DNA of 64,000 nt, taken from Clostridiales bacterium. GTDB lineage: Bacteria > Bacillota > Clostridia > Oscillospirales > Oscillospiraceae. The notes beneath the pieces were generated by a model. That model was not told the origin of the DNA, did not search any database, and saw only the letters and a program-made list of their open reading frames with translations. Shown here in pieces: positions 47,461 through 55,053 of this stretch (position 1 is the first letter of the stretch; the number at the start of each line of letters is the position of its first letter). A program made the translations under genes and the position numbers. Location of the stretch: contig JAHAEW010000007.1 of assembly GCA_018374635.1 (NCBI GenBank), positions 1 to 64,000 on the forward strand, read 5' to 3'.

Positions 47461-48392
47461 TCCATCACCTCCCCGGGGAAAACACAGCGGACCATGCCGC
47501 CCCGGAGGGGACGGTAGGCCGGGCGTGCCGCCTCGCATTCCGCCCGGCGGCGGGGGCAGCGGGGGGCAAAGCGGCATCCCGGCGGCATCTCGCCGGGTGC
47601 CGGCTGGCTGCCCGGGATGGGCCGGAAGCCGTTCTGGGGGAGGGCCGCCCAGAGCGAGCGGGTATAGGGGTGGCGCAGGCCCCCGGGCGCGCCAAAGTCG
47701 GCGGCGGCGGCCTCCTCCACCGTCTCACCGGCATAGAGAACGGCCACCCGGTCGGCGATGGTGAGGGCCAGTTCCAGATCGTGGGTGATGAGGAGGACCC
47801 CCGCCCCGCCGTCAGCCAGTTCCCGAAAGTGGCCCAGGATGCGTCCGGCGGCCCGGGCGTCCAGGCCGGGGGTGGGCTCGTCGGCGATGACCAGGCGGGG
47901 GGACTCCATCACGGCGGTGGAGATGAGCACCCGGCGGGCCATGCCGCCCGAGAGCTCAAAGGGGTAGCGCTCCTCCGTGCCGGGGGCGAGGCCGTAGCGG
48001 GAGAGGACGGCGCGGCAGGCTGCCCGGACGCTCCGGTCCCGCCGCCCCTTGCAGATCTGGGGGCCCACCTTCATCAGGGGGTCCAGGTAGGTCACCCCTT
48101 GGGGGACCAGTACGATCTCACGCCCCCGCAGGGCGGCGGCCCGGGCGGGGGTGAGGGGCTCCCCCCGGTAGCGGATGATCCCAGCCCGGGCGCTGTTGGC
48201 GGGGAGGATGTCCAGAAGGGCGTGGGCCAGCAGGCTCTTGCCCGAGCCGCTGGAGCCCACCACCGCCACCACCTGCCCCGGGGCGATGGACAGGGACAGG
48301 TCGTGGATCACCGGGAGGGCGCGCTGGTGTGTGCCCCGATCATACTGCCGGAAGGAGATGGAGAGTCCTTCCACATCCAGAATCGGTTCCAT
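47457..48392 (-). CDS. Nik/Opp ABC transporter ATP-binding protein (first ATPase)
   Basis: 311 aa. Walker A VVGSSGSGKSLLAHALL, Q-loop VLVPQGVTYLDPLMKVG, signature ELSGGMARRVLIST, Walker B LVIADEPTPGLD, switch HDLELAL. It keeps the OppD/NikD-type C-terminal extension with PGEMPPGCRFAPRCPRRR, a Cys pair typical of this subfamily. Start ATG after AAAGGAGG. Energises import together with the overlapping second ATPase. Confidence 0.92.
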   Translation of the reverse strand: MEPILDVEGLSISFRQYDRGTHQRALPVIHDLSLSIAPGQVVAVVGSSGSGKSLLAHALLDILPANSARAGIIRYRGEPLTPARAAALRGREIVLVPQGVTYLDPLMKVGPQICKGRRDRSVRAACRAVLSRYGLAPGTEERYPFELSGGMARRVLISTAVMESPRLVIADEPTPGLDARAAGRILGHFRELADGGAGVLLITHDLELALTIADRVAVLYAGETVEEAAAADFGAPGGLRHPYTRSLWAALPQNGFRPIPGSQPAPGEMPPGCRFAPRCPRRRAECEAARPAYRPLRGGMVRCVFPGEVME

Positions 48393-48409
48393 GGCGGAAC
48401 CTCCTTTCC

Positions 48410-49231
48410 TCATTGATGGGCGCTGGCGGGGCGGAGCAGGCGGCGCACCCCCTCCCCCAGGGCGGCAAAGAGCAGGACCACCAGTACCATGGCCAGTCCC
48501 GGGAAGAGGGCCAGCCACCATTTCCCCGTGGTGAGGTAGCGCATGCTCTCGGACAGGATCACGCCGATGGCGGGCTGCTCCGGCGAGAGGCCGAATCCCA
48601 GAAAGGTCACGCTGGCCTCGTGGAGGATGGCGTGGGGAAACTGGAGGATGAGTCCGGTGAGGAACTGGGGCAGCAGGTGGGGGAGCATGTGCCGCCGGAT
48701 GATCCGGCCCCGGGGCACGCCCAGCCGCTCGGCGGCGCGGACATAGGTGGTCTGGCGCAGCTGGAGGACCTCCCCCCGGATGACCCGGGCCAGGGAGGGC
48801 CAGTGGCTCAGGGAGACCCCGGCCACCACCCCCGCAAAGCCCCGTCCGAAGGCCAGGGAGATGAGCATGACCAGCAGGACGTGGGGGATGCCCAGAAAGA
48901 GGTCGATGCACCAGGAGATCACGGCGTCGGCCCGGCGGCCCAGGGCGGCGGCCACCCCCAGCAAAACGGAGAGAAGGGCGCTCACCGCCGCGGTGAGAAG
49001 GCCGATGCGGATGCTCAGGGAGAGCCCGGTGAGGGTGCGGGCCAGCATATCCCGGCCCATCCAGTCGGTGCCGAACCAGTGGCCGGGCCCGGGGGCGAGC
49101 TGCTTGCTGGAAAAGTTTGTCTCCATGGCCAGGGGCTGGAGAAAGAGACCGGCGGCGGTGACGGCGCACAGGAGAAGAGCGGCGCATCCCAGCAGGGCGA
49201 GGGTGCGTGTTCGCTGATTCCAACGGTTCAT
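48410..49231 (-). CDS. Nik/Dpp ABC transporter permease (NikC/DppC type)
   Basis: 273 aa, about six membrane helices. HWFGTDWMGRDMLARTLTGL is the DppC/OppC/NikC N-terminal signature. The coupling-helix EAA loop is YVRAAERLGVPRGRIIRRHM. Start ATG overlaps the preceding permease stop. The frame is open far upstream inside that permease but has no start there. Confidence 0.93.
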   Translation of the reverse strand: MNRWNQRTRTLALLGCAALLLCAVTAAGLFLQPLAMETNFSSKQLAPGPGHWFGTDWMGRDMLARTLTGLSLSIRIGLLTAAVSALLSVLLGVAAALGRRADAVISWCIDLFLGIPHVLLVMLISLAFGRGFAGVVAGVSLSHWPSLARVIRGEVLQLRQTTYVRAAERLGVPRGRIIRRHMLPHLLPQFLTGLILQFPHAILHEASVTFLGFGLSPEQPAIGVILSESMRYLTTGKWWLALFPGLAMVLVVLLFAALGEGVRRLLRPASAHQ

Positions 49232-50223
49232 GAGTGATGGGCCGCCCCCCTTCGGATGCGGGGGTCTACCGCGCCGTAGAGCAGGTCGGCGCTCAGATTC
49301 CCCAGAAAGACGATGGCGGCGGTGACCACGGTGATGCCCAGCAGCAGGGGCAGGTCGCTCCCCAGCCCCGCCGTGACGGCGGCCTGTCCCAGGCCGGGGT
49401 AGGAAAAGACCTGCTCCACCAGCACCGAGCCCCCGATGATCTCGCTGATGGAGGTGAACTGGAGGGTGATGGCGGGCAGGAGGATGTTGCGCAGGCCGTG
49501 GCGCAGCAGGATGGCCCGTCCCGACTCCCCCCGGGCCCGGGCGAAGAGGACATAGTCGGAATCCAGCACGTCCACCACCTTCTCCCGGGTGTGCAGGGCG
49601 ATGTTGGCCACCCCTGTGATGCTCAGGGTCACGGCGGGGAGGATGGCGTGGGAGAGGAGGTCCCGCCAGGTGACCTGGGAGGCCTCCATCCCGATGGGGA
49701 CGGCCAGTCCGATGGGGAGCCAGCCCAGCCAAACGGAAAAGACCATCAGCAGCAGCAGGGCCAGCCAGAAGGCGGGGGTGCTGGAGATGACCAGACAGTA
49801 CCCCCGGATGAGCCGGTCGGGCAGCCGCCCCCGGGCGGCCCCGGCCAGCAGGCCCAGGGTCACGCCCAGGACTCCGGATAAAACCCAGGCCGTGAGCATC
49901 AGGCCCAGGGAGCTCATGAGGCGCTGCCCAATGACCTCCATGACGGGCTGCCGGTAGAGAAGGGAGGTGCCGAAGTCCAGCCGGAGGGCGTCGGAAAGCC
50001 AGCCCAGATAGCGCTGGGGGAGGGGCTCATTGACCCCCCAGTATTCCTCCAGGCGGGCGATCTGCTCTTCACTCATGGAGCCCAGGGCGGCCTGCCCCAC
50101 GTTGGTCTGGAGCGGGTCCAGGGGGGAGAGGGACATGAGCAGAAAGGCCACCAGGCTCACGCCCAGCAGGAGCAGCGCCATGCGCAGGAGTTTTTTGCCC
50201 GCGAATTGCAGACGGTGTTTCAC
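49228..50223 (-). CDS. Nik/Dpp ABC transporter permease (NikB/DppB type)
   Basis: 331 aa, six helices. VSLVAFLLMSLSPLDPLQ at TM1, LGWLSDALRLDFGTSLLY, and the EAA loop YVLFARARGESGRAILLRHG are typical of DppB/NikB. Starts at GTG behind GAGGAGG. Forms the channel with the following permease. Confidence 0.93.
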   Translation of the reverse strand: MKHRLQFAGKKLLRMALLLLGVSLVAFLLMSLSPLDPLQTNVGQAALGSMSEEQIARLEEYWGVNEPLPQRYLGWLSDALRLDFGTSLLYRQPVMEVIGQRLMSSLGLMLTAWVLSGVLGVTLGLLAGAARGRLPDRLIRGYCLVISSTPAFWLALLLLMVFSVWLGWLPIGLAVPIGMEASQVTWRDLLSHAILPAVTLSITGVANIALHTREKVVDVLDSDYVLFARARGESGRAILLRHGLRNILLPAITLQFTSISEIIGGSVLVEQVFSYPGLGQAAVTAGLGSDLPLLLGITVVTAAIVFLGNLSADLLYGAVDPRIRRGAAHHS

Positions 50224-50260
50224 ACAAAGGCCTCCTCTTGCGGCGGCGGGACGCCGGGGA

Positions 50261-51874
50261 TCAGGACCAGCTCCACTGATCCACGTTGTTCACGATGGAC
50301 CAGCCGTGGCCGTGGGGGTGGATCTTCTGCTCGGCCACCTGGAGGCCCTCCCGGACCCAGTAGAGGTGATCCACGTTGACCAGCCACACCCAGGGGGTGT
50401 CGCCGTCCTGGGTGACGCCGGTGGAGCCGTCCCACTGGGCCTTCTGCCAGAGCTCGTAGGAGGTCTCCAGGTCGGTGCACTGGAGGGCCTGGTCCATGTA
50501 GGAGTCCACGGCGGCGTTGGCGTAGGGGGAGTACCCGGCAAGGCCGGTGTCGGCCGCCGTGTGGTAGATGTTGTAGAGCTCCATGGGGGTGTGGGCGCCC
50601 CAGCCCCAGATAAGGGGCTCGGACTGGGCCCGGTCATAGGCGGTGTCCCAGCCCACCCCCTCGATGGAGGTGGAGATGCCCAGCTCCTGGAGCTGCTGGG
50701 CGAAGTCGGCGCACAGGGCCTGGCGGACCGAGTCGCTGCTGGGATAGAGCAGATGGAGCTCGGCCTTCACGCCATCCCGCTCCCGGATGCCGTCGCTGCC
50801 CAGGGTCCAGCCGGCCTCGTCCAGCAGCGCGGCGGCCGCCTCGGGGTCGTACTCCACCTGGGAGGCGGGGTTGTACCAGGGGAGCTGGTCACACACGCTG
50901 TACGCCGGGGTGCCGTAGCCGTTGAGGACGTTCTCGATCATCTCCTCCCGGTCGATGCCGATGTTGATGGCCCGCCGGACGAGGACGTCAGAGGTGAAGT
51001 CGTTGCCGATGGCCTGGCCCTGGGCGTTGGTCCCGGCGGGGACGGCGGGGAGGTTGAAGCCCCGGTTGTCCACGGTGCGGTAGGCCGTGAGGGAATACCC
51101 CGCCACACTCTGGTCGGAGTAGGTGGCCGAGGTGTAGGCCAGGTCCACCTGTCCGGCCTGGACGGCCAGGAAGGCGGCGTCCTCCTCCAGGAAGAGGATG
51201 GTGAAGCGGCGGATGGTGGGGGCCTCGCCGTAGTAGTCGGGGTTGGCCTCCAGAATGATCTGCTGCCCCCTGTCCCACTGCTTGAGGACGTAGCGGCCCG
51301 AGCCGATGGGATTCTGGCCGTAGGTGGCGCTGTCATAGGCGTGCTCCGGCACGATGCCCACCACCGCCATGGTGTAGGGCCAGATGGAGAAGGGGGTGTT
51401 CATGTGGAAGGCCACGGTGGTCTCGTCCACCGCCTCGGCCCGGTCCAGCATGGTGAAGTCGTTGACCGAGCTGGACTCCTTCACGGTGTTGTAGGTGAAG
51501 GCCACATCCTCGGCGGTGAGGGCCTCCCCGTCGGTGAAGCGGGCGTCGTCCCGGATGGTGACCGTCCAGGTGAGGCCGTCGTCGCTGACCGAGTAGCCGG
51601 TGGCCAGGTCGTAGCCGATGGTGAGGTCGGGCTTGGTGACGGTGAGGGTGCTCTGGATGAGGGGTTCATGGACGTGCTCCCCGGCGCCCCAGCCGAAGGC
51701 GGGGTCGAAGCCGGCGGCCGGCTCGGAGTTGGTGTCCATGGCGATGACCACCGAGTCCTTCCCGGCGGACAAGGCGGGCGTGGGGGAGGGGGAAGCCGTC
51801 CCCTGGCAGCCCGTGAGGATGCCCGCCCCCAGGGCGGCGGTGAGGAGCAGGGAGAGAAGGGATTTCTTGGACAT
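50261..51874 (-). CDS. ABC transporter substrate-binding lipoprotein (SBP_bac_5), probable nickel binder
   Basis: 537 aa. Lipobox LTGCQG at residue 20, then a family-5 solute-binding domain (LATGYSVSDDGLTWTVTIRD, FTDGEALTAEDVAFTYNTV, NPIGSGRYVLKQW, RRAINIGIDREEM). Family 5 binds peptides, nickel or nickel-chelator complexes. Sitting directly after larC, and with a His-rich stretch close to the C-terminus (QKIHPHGHGWSIV), nickel or a nickel chelate is the best guess. The ligand is inference. Start ATG after AGGAGG. Confidence 0.88.
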   Translation of the reverse strand: MSKKSLLSLLLTAALGAGILTGCQGTASPSPTPALSAGKDSVVIAMDTNSEPAAGFDPAFGWGAGEHVHEPLIQSTLTVTKPDLTIGYDLATGYSVSDDGLTWTVTIRDDARFTDGEALTAEDVAFTYNTVKESSSVNDFTMLDRAEAVDETTVAFHMNTPFSIWPYTMAVVGIVPEHAYDSATYGQNPIGSGRYVLKQWDRGQQIILEANPDYYGEAPTIRRFTILFLEEDAAFLAVQAGQVDLAYTSATYSDQSVAGYSLTAYRTVDNRGFNLPAVPAGTNAQGQAIGNDFTSDVLVRRAINIGIDREEMIENVLNGYGTPAYSVCDQLPWYNPASQVEYDPEAAAALLDEAGWTLGSDGIRERDGVKAELHLLYPSSDSVRQALCADFAQQLQELGISTSIEGVGWDTAYDRAQSEPLIWGWGAHTPMELYNIYHTAADTGLAGYSPYANAAVDSYMDQALQCTDLETSYELWQKAQWDGSTGVTQDGDTPWVWLVNVDHLYWVREGLQVAEQKIHPHGHGWSIVNNVDQWSWS

Positions 51875-51888
51875 AAGGACCTCCTGGA

Positions 51889-53193
51889 TCAGACGTGACG
51901 GAGGATGTCCCGGGCCATCTCCTCCAGGGAGACCCCGCGGCTGCGGGCCAGGGCGGCCACATCCTCATATTCGGGCTTGACGTGGGTCACGCCGTATCCC
52001 TGGGCGGTCTTGACCAGGACCGCGCCCCAGGGGGTATCCGCCTCCCGGACCGAGGGGGTGAGGAAGTACTTCCCGCACCGGCGGGCGCGCAGGCCGTTGG
52101 TGGTGGTGAGGGAGAGGATGTGCCGGGCCAGGTCGCCCTCCTGCTCCGGGGCGCACAGGACGGTGAGCACCTGGCCGCTGCGGCCCTTCTTCATGGTCCC
52201 GGGCAGGGTGTACACGTCCAGGGCGCCCAGCTCCAGCAGGCGGGCACAGGCGAAGGACAGGGACTCGGCGGTCATGTCGTCGATGTTGCACACCAGCTCC
52301 ACGATCTCGCCGTTGGCCTCCTCGGCGCTCTCACCCCAGAAGGCCCGGACGCAGTTGGCCTGCTCAAAGACCTTGGTGCCGATGCCGTAGCCCACCTTCT
52401 GGGTGCACATCACGGGCATGGGGCCGAAGGAGTCGGCAAAATGGGCCAGAAGGGCGGCCCCGGTGGGGGTGCACAGCTCGCCCTGGACCGCCCCGCCGTA
52501 GGTGGGGACCCCGGCAAGAAGGGCGGCGGTGGCGGGCGCGGGGACGGGCATGATGCCGTGGGCGCAGCGGACGGTACCGCTGCCCACGTGGATGGGGGAG
52601 ACCACGATCCGCTCGGGCCGGAGCAGGTGGAGGGCATAGCACACGCCCGTCACATCGGCCACGGCGTCCAGCGCGCCCACCTCGTGGTAGTGGACGTCGC
52701 CCACCGGGCAGCCGTGGGCCTGGGCCTCGGCCCGGGCGATGGCGTCATAGACCCCGCGGGCGTGGTCCTTCACCTCCTGGGGGAGGGGCAGATGGTCGAT
52801 GAGATGGGCGATGGCGCCGGGGGTGGCGTGGTGGTGATCGTGCCCATGCTCATGGTCATGGTGATGGCCGTACTCGTGGTCATGGTCATGGTGGTGGTCA
52901 TGCTCATGGTCGTGGTCATGATGATGCTCATGCTCATGATGATGGTCATGCGCATGGTCATGGTGGTGATCGTGGCCGTCTGTCCCCTCCTCGACGCCGT
53001 GGACGGTCACATGCATGTGGGTGCCCGCGATGCCCGAGGTGACGCCCCGCTCGGCCTCCAGGTGCACGCCGGGGAGGGGCAGGCGGTTCATGGTGTCCAA
53101 AAAGGCCTCCTTGTCCTCCAGGAGCTCATAGAGGGCGGAGAGCAGCATATCTCCTGCCGCGCCCATATTGCATTCCAGGTACAGTGTTTTCAT
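51889..53193 (-). CDS. larC: Nickel-pincer cofactor insertase/cyclometallase LarC
   Basis: 434 aa in one frame. LarC inserts nickel into the dithiolated pyridinium mononucleotide to make the SCS pincer cofactor. N-terminal YLECNMGAAGDMLLSALYEL is diagnostic. A His/Asp/Glu/Gly-rich segment of about 50 residues (roughly residues 70-125, with runs of HHHDHDHEHD) probably stores nickel. VHYHEVGALDAVADVTG and CTPTGAALLAHFAD follow. In Lactobacillus the gene is split by a programmed frameshift; here it is continuous. Starts one base after larB. Confidence 0.95.
   Translation of the reverse strand: MKTLYLECNMGAAGDMLLSALYELLEDKEAFLDTMNRLPLPGVHLEAERGVTSGIAGTHMHVTVHGVEEGTDGHDHHHDHAHDHHHEHEHHHDHDHEHDHHHDHDHEYGHHHDHEHGHDHHHATPGAIAHLIDHLPLPQEVKDHARGVYDAIARAEAQAHGCPVGDVHYHEVGALDAVADVTGVCYALHLLRPERIVVSPIHVGSGTVRCAHGIMPVPAPATAALLAGVPTYGGAVQGELCTPTGAALLAHFADSFGPMPVMCTQKVGYGIGTKVFEQANCVRAFWGESAEEANGEIVELVCNIDDMTAESLSFACARLLELGALDVYTLPGTMKKGRSGQVLTVLCAPEQEGDLARHILSLTTTNGLRARRCGKYFLTPSVREADTPWGAVLVKTAQGYGVTHVKPEYEDVAALARSRGVSLEEMARDILRHV
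52811..52985 (-). repeat. Low-complexity His-codon repeat in larC
   Basis: Plus-strand CATGGTCATG/GTGGTCATGCTCATG-type hexamer-like repeats encode the His/Asp/Glu-rich nickel-binding segment on the minus strand. Prone to length variation by slippage; its start (52985) lies next to the VHGVEEG junction. Confidence 0.8.
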
Positions 53194-53194
53194 A

Positions 53195-53959
53195 TCAGGA
53201 TTCCTCCAAACCTTCCGTTTGATTGATCATACTGGCCAGATACCCGGCTCCGAAGCCGTTGTCGATGTTGACCACGCTGGTGCCCGACGCGCAGGAGTTG
53301 AGCATGGAGAGCAGGGCGGAGAGTCCCCCGAAGCTGGCCCCGTACCCCACGCTGGTGGGAACGGCAATGACGGGGCAGTCCACCAGACCGCCCACCACGG
53401 AGGCGAGAGCCCCCTCCATCCCGGCCACGGCCACCACACAGCGGGCGCTCATGAGCACGTCCAGGCGGGAGAGCAGGCGGTGGAGCCCCGCTACCCCCAC
53501 GTCGTAGAGCCGGGTGACGCGGTTGCCCATGGCCTCGGCGGTGAGGGCGGCCTCCTCGGCTACCGGTATATCGCTGGTGCCGCCGGTGGCCACCACGATG
53601 TTGCCCAGAGAGGTCCGGGGGCCGGGGAAGGCGATGCCCAGCCGGGGGGAGGGGTGATACTCCAGGGGGAGAGCGTCGGCCACCTGCTGGGCGGCGCCGG
53701 CCTCCATACGGGTGATGAGGATGTTGCGGCAGCCCCGCTCCCCCATAGCGGAGGCGATGCCGACGATCTGCTCCGGGGTCTTGCCGGCGCCGTAGAGGAC
53801 CTCGGCCGCCCCCTGGCGGATGTTGCGGTGAAAGTCCACCTTGGCATACCCCAGGTCCTCAAAGGGGGACTGCTTGAACTCCAGCAGGGCCTGCTCCGGG
53901 GAGGTGTCTCCGGCGGCCACCGAGCGCAGGAGCTGTAAGACCTCGTGTTTGTTGTCCAT
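53195..53959 (-). CDS. larB: Pyridinium biscarboxylic acid mononucleotide synthase LarB
   Basis: 254 aa. LarB carboxylates and hydrolyses nicotinic acid adenine dinucleotide to start pincer-cofactor synthesis. The C-terminal PurE-like domain shows VVATGGTSDIPVAEEAA, LYDVGVAGLHRLLSRLD, VVAVAGMEGALASVVGGL and VPTSVGYGASFGGLSALLSM, with the catalytic Cys candidate in MLNSCASG. Start ATG after AAAGGAA. Confidence 0.95.
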   Translation of the reverse strand: MDNKHEVLQLLRSVAAGDTSPEQALLEFKQSPFEDLGYAKVDFHRNIRQGAAEVLYGAGKTPEQIVGIASAMGERGCRNILITRMEAGAAQQVADALPLEYHPSPRLGIAFPGPRTSLGNIVVATGGTSDIPVAEEAALTAEAMGNRVTRLYDVGVAGLHRLLSRLDVLMSARCVVAVAGMEGALASVVGGLVDCPVIAVPTSVGYGASFGGLSALLSMLNSCASGTSVVNIDNGFGAGYLASMINQTEGLEES

Positions 53960-53972
53960 AAAAATTCCTTTC

Positions 53973-54728
53973 TCAGCGGGAGGGGGTGCGTGCGTCCAGA
54001 TCCAGCAGCACCGCGGAGAAGTGGGGGGCGAGCTGCTTCAGGATCTCCTCCCGGCGCTGGAGGAGGCCCTCCATCTGGTCGGCCGGGATCTGAATACGGG
54101 CGGCATCCCCCGCCAGGCGTACCCGGAAGTCGGAGAAGCCCAGGGCGAAGAGGGCGTCCTCCGCCCGCTCCACCCGCGCCAGGTCGGCGGCGGTGATGGG
54201 GGTGCCGGTGGGAATGCGGGTGGCCAGGCAGGCGTAAGCGGGCTTGTCCCAGGTGAAGAGCCCGGCCTCCCGGGAGCGGGCGCGGACCTCCTCCTTGGTC
54301 AGGCCGCACGCCCGCAGGGGGGAGCGGACCTCCAGCTCCCGCAGGGCGCGCATGCCGGGCCGGTCGCCCGCGTCGTCCGAGGCGTTGGTGCCGTCCAGAA
54401 GCAGGGTGTGGCCGTCGGCGCGGGCCCGCTGCCAGAGCAGGGAGAAGAGGGCGCGCTTACAGTGGTAGCAGCGGTCGAGGCCGTTGGCCGCGGCCTCCGG
54501 AACGGCGAGGACGTCGGTCTCGATGACCGTCATGGGCACGCCCAGGTCCTGGGCCAGCCGGCGGGCGTCTTCCCGCTCAAAGGCGGGCTGGAAGGCGGTG
54601 CTCACATAGTAGGCGTGTACGTCGCAGCCATATGCCCGGGCAGCCCAGAGCAGAAAGGCAGAGTCCACGCCGCCTGAGAAGGCAACGGCGGCTCTGGGGT
54701 GGTCGCGGAAGAATTGTTCCAGTGTCAT
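53973..54728 (-). CDS. larE: Pincer-cofactor sulfur transferase LarE
   Basis: 251 aa, ATP-dependent sulfur insertion into the pyridinium biscarboxylate. PP-loop AVAFSGGVDSAFLLWAA at the N-terminus; DRCYHCKRALF gives a CxxC, and the conserved KPAYACLATRIPTG holds the Cys that is the sacrificial sulfur donor in Lactobacillus LarE. CxxC plus this Cys could instead ligate a [4Fe-4S] cluster, as described for another LarE class; the sequence alone cannot decide. Start at ATG 54728 after AAAGGAG; an earlier GTG includes the ribosome site. First gene of the operon. Confidence 0.95.
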   Translation of the reverse strand: MTLEQFFRDHPRAAVAFSGGVDSAFLLWAARAYGCDVHAYYVSTAFQPAFEREDARRLAQDLGVPMTVIETDVLAVPEAAANGLDRCYHCKRALFSLLWQRARADGHTLLLDGTNASDDAGDRPGMRALRELEVRSPLRACGLTKEEVRARSREAGLFTWDKPAYACLATRIPTGTPITAADLARVERAEDALFALGFSDFRVRLAGDAARIQIPADQMEGLLQRREEILKQLAPHFSAVLLDLDARTPSR

Positions 54729-54745
54729 AAAGTCTCCTTTCACAG

Positions 54746-54788
54746 AAAAAGAAGGTATCTGTCCTCCTTCCGGAGGACAGATACCTTC
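54746..54788 (-). terminator. Perfect 17-bp terminator in the lar leader
   Basis: GAAGGTATCTGTCCTCC/GGAGGACAGATACCTTC (arms 54772-54788 and 54751-54767), 4-nt loop, then TTTTT; ends 18 nt before larE. It lies between the promoter and its own operon, so it must be conditionally bypassed. Confidence 0.9.
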
Positions 54789-54905
54789 CTGGTATCGACG
54801 ATCGTAAAAACGCGGGGCGGATGTCCTGGAGCACTGCGGCGGCTTCTGCCGGTCTGCCCGGCTTCCTGCCGGGTCGCGCAGCTTCTGTCAGCGGACTTCT
54901 ATTCA
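54780..54905 (-). promoter_or_regulatory. Structured leader of the lar-nik operon, candidate riboswitch
   Basis: Reading leftward: CTGCG encloses two hairpins, CCCGGC/GCCGGG (54868-54873 with 54857-54862) and CGGC/GCCG (54840-54851), and closes with CGCAG, a three-way-junction layout. Then comes GATACC (54791-54796), which can pair with GGTATC (54780-54785) inside the 5' arm of the terminator. The two stems exclude each other, the hallmark of ligand-controlled attenuation. I do not recognise the NiCo class. Confidence 0.6.
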
Positions 54906-54933
54906 GTATACCGAAAAGAACACGGCTTGGCAA
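54905..54933 (-). promoter_or_regulatory. Promoter of larEBC-nik
   Basis: TTGCCA (54928-54933), 17 bp, TATACT (54905-54910) leftward. Confidence 0.75.
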
Positions 54934-54977
54934 GAGGAATTGTGGAGCGGGAGGAGAAATTCTTTACAATTCATTTA

Positions 54978-55030
54978 TAGATGATACCGTCTGTTTGTGC
55001 TATACTGATAAAAACAGACGGTATCGTCTA
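54978..55030 (+). promoter_or_regulatory. TetR operator around the antiporter promoter
   Basis: 19-bp arms TAGATGATACCGTCTGTTT (54978-54996) and AAACAGACGGTATCGTCTA (55012-55030) form a near-perfect inverted repeat. The extended -10 TGCTATACT (54998-55006) lies in its 15-nt centre. The TetR gene two positions downstream is the obvious ligand. Confidence 0.8.
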
Positions 55031-55053
55031 TATTTGAAAAGGAGAAGACTGCT

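Noticed and set aside
52770..52961. Met/Thr-rich ORF and other repeat-coded frames near the His tract
   Set aside because: Frame-shifted readings of the His-codon repeat in larC; also considered as a CRISPR or tandem-repeat locus but unit and spacing are irregular and coding explains them.
54746..54788. Reading the 17-bp hairpin as terminator of a gene to the right
   Set aside because: No leftward gene lies between it and the lar promoter; it sits inside the lar leader itself.
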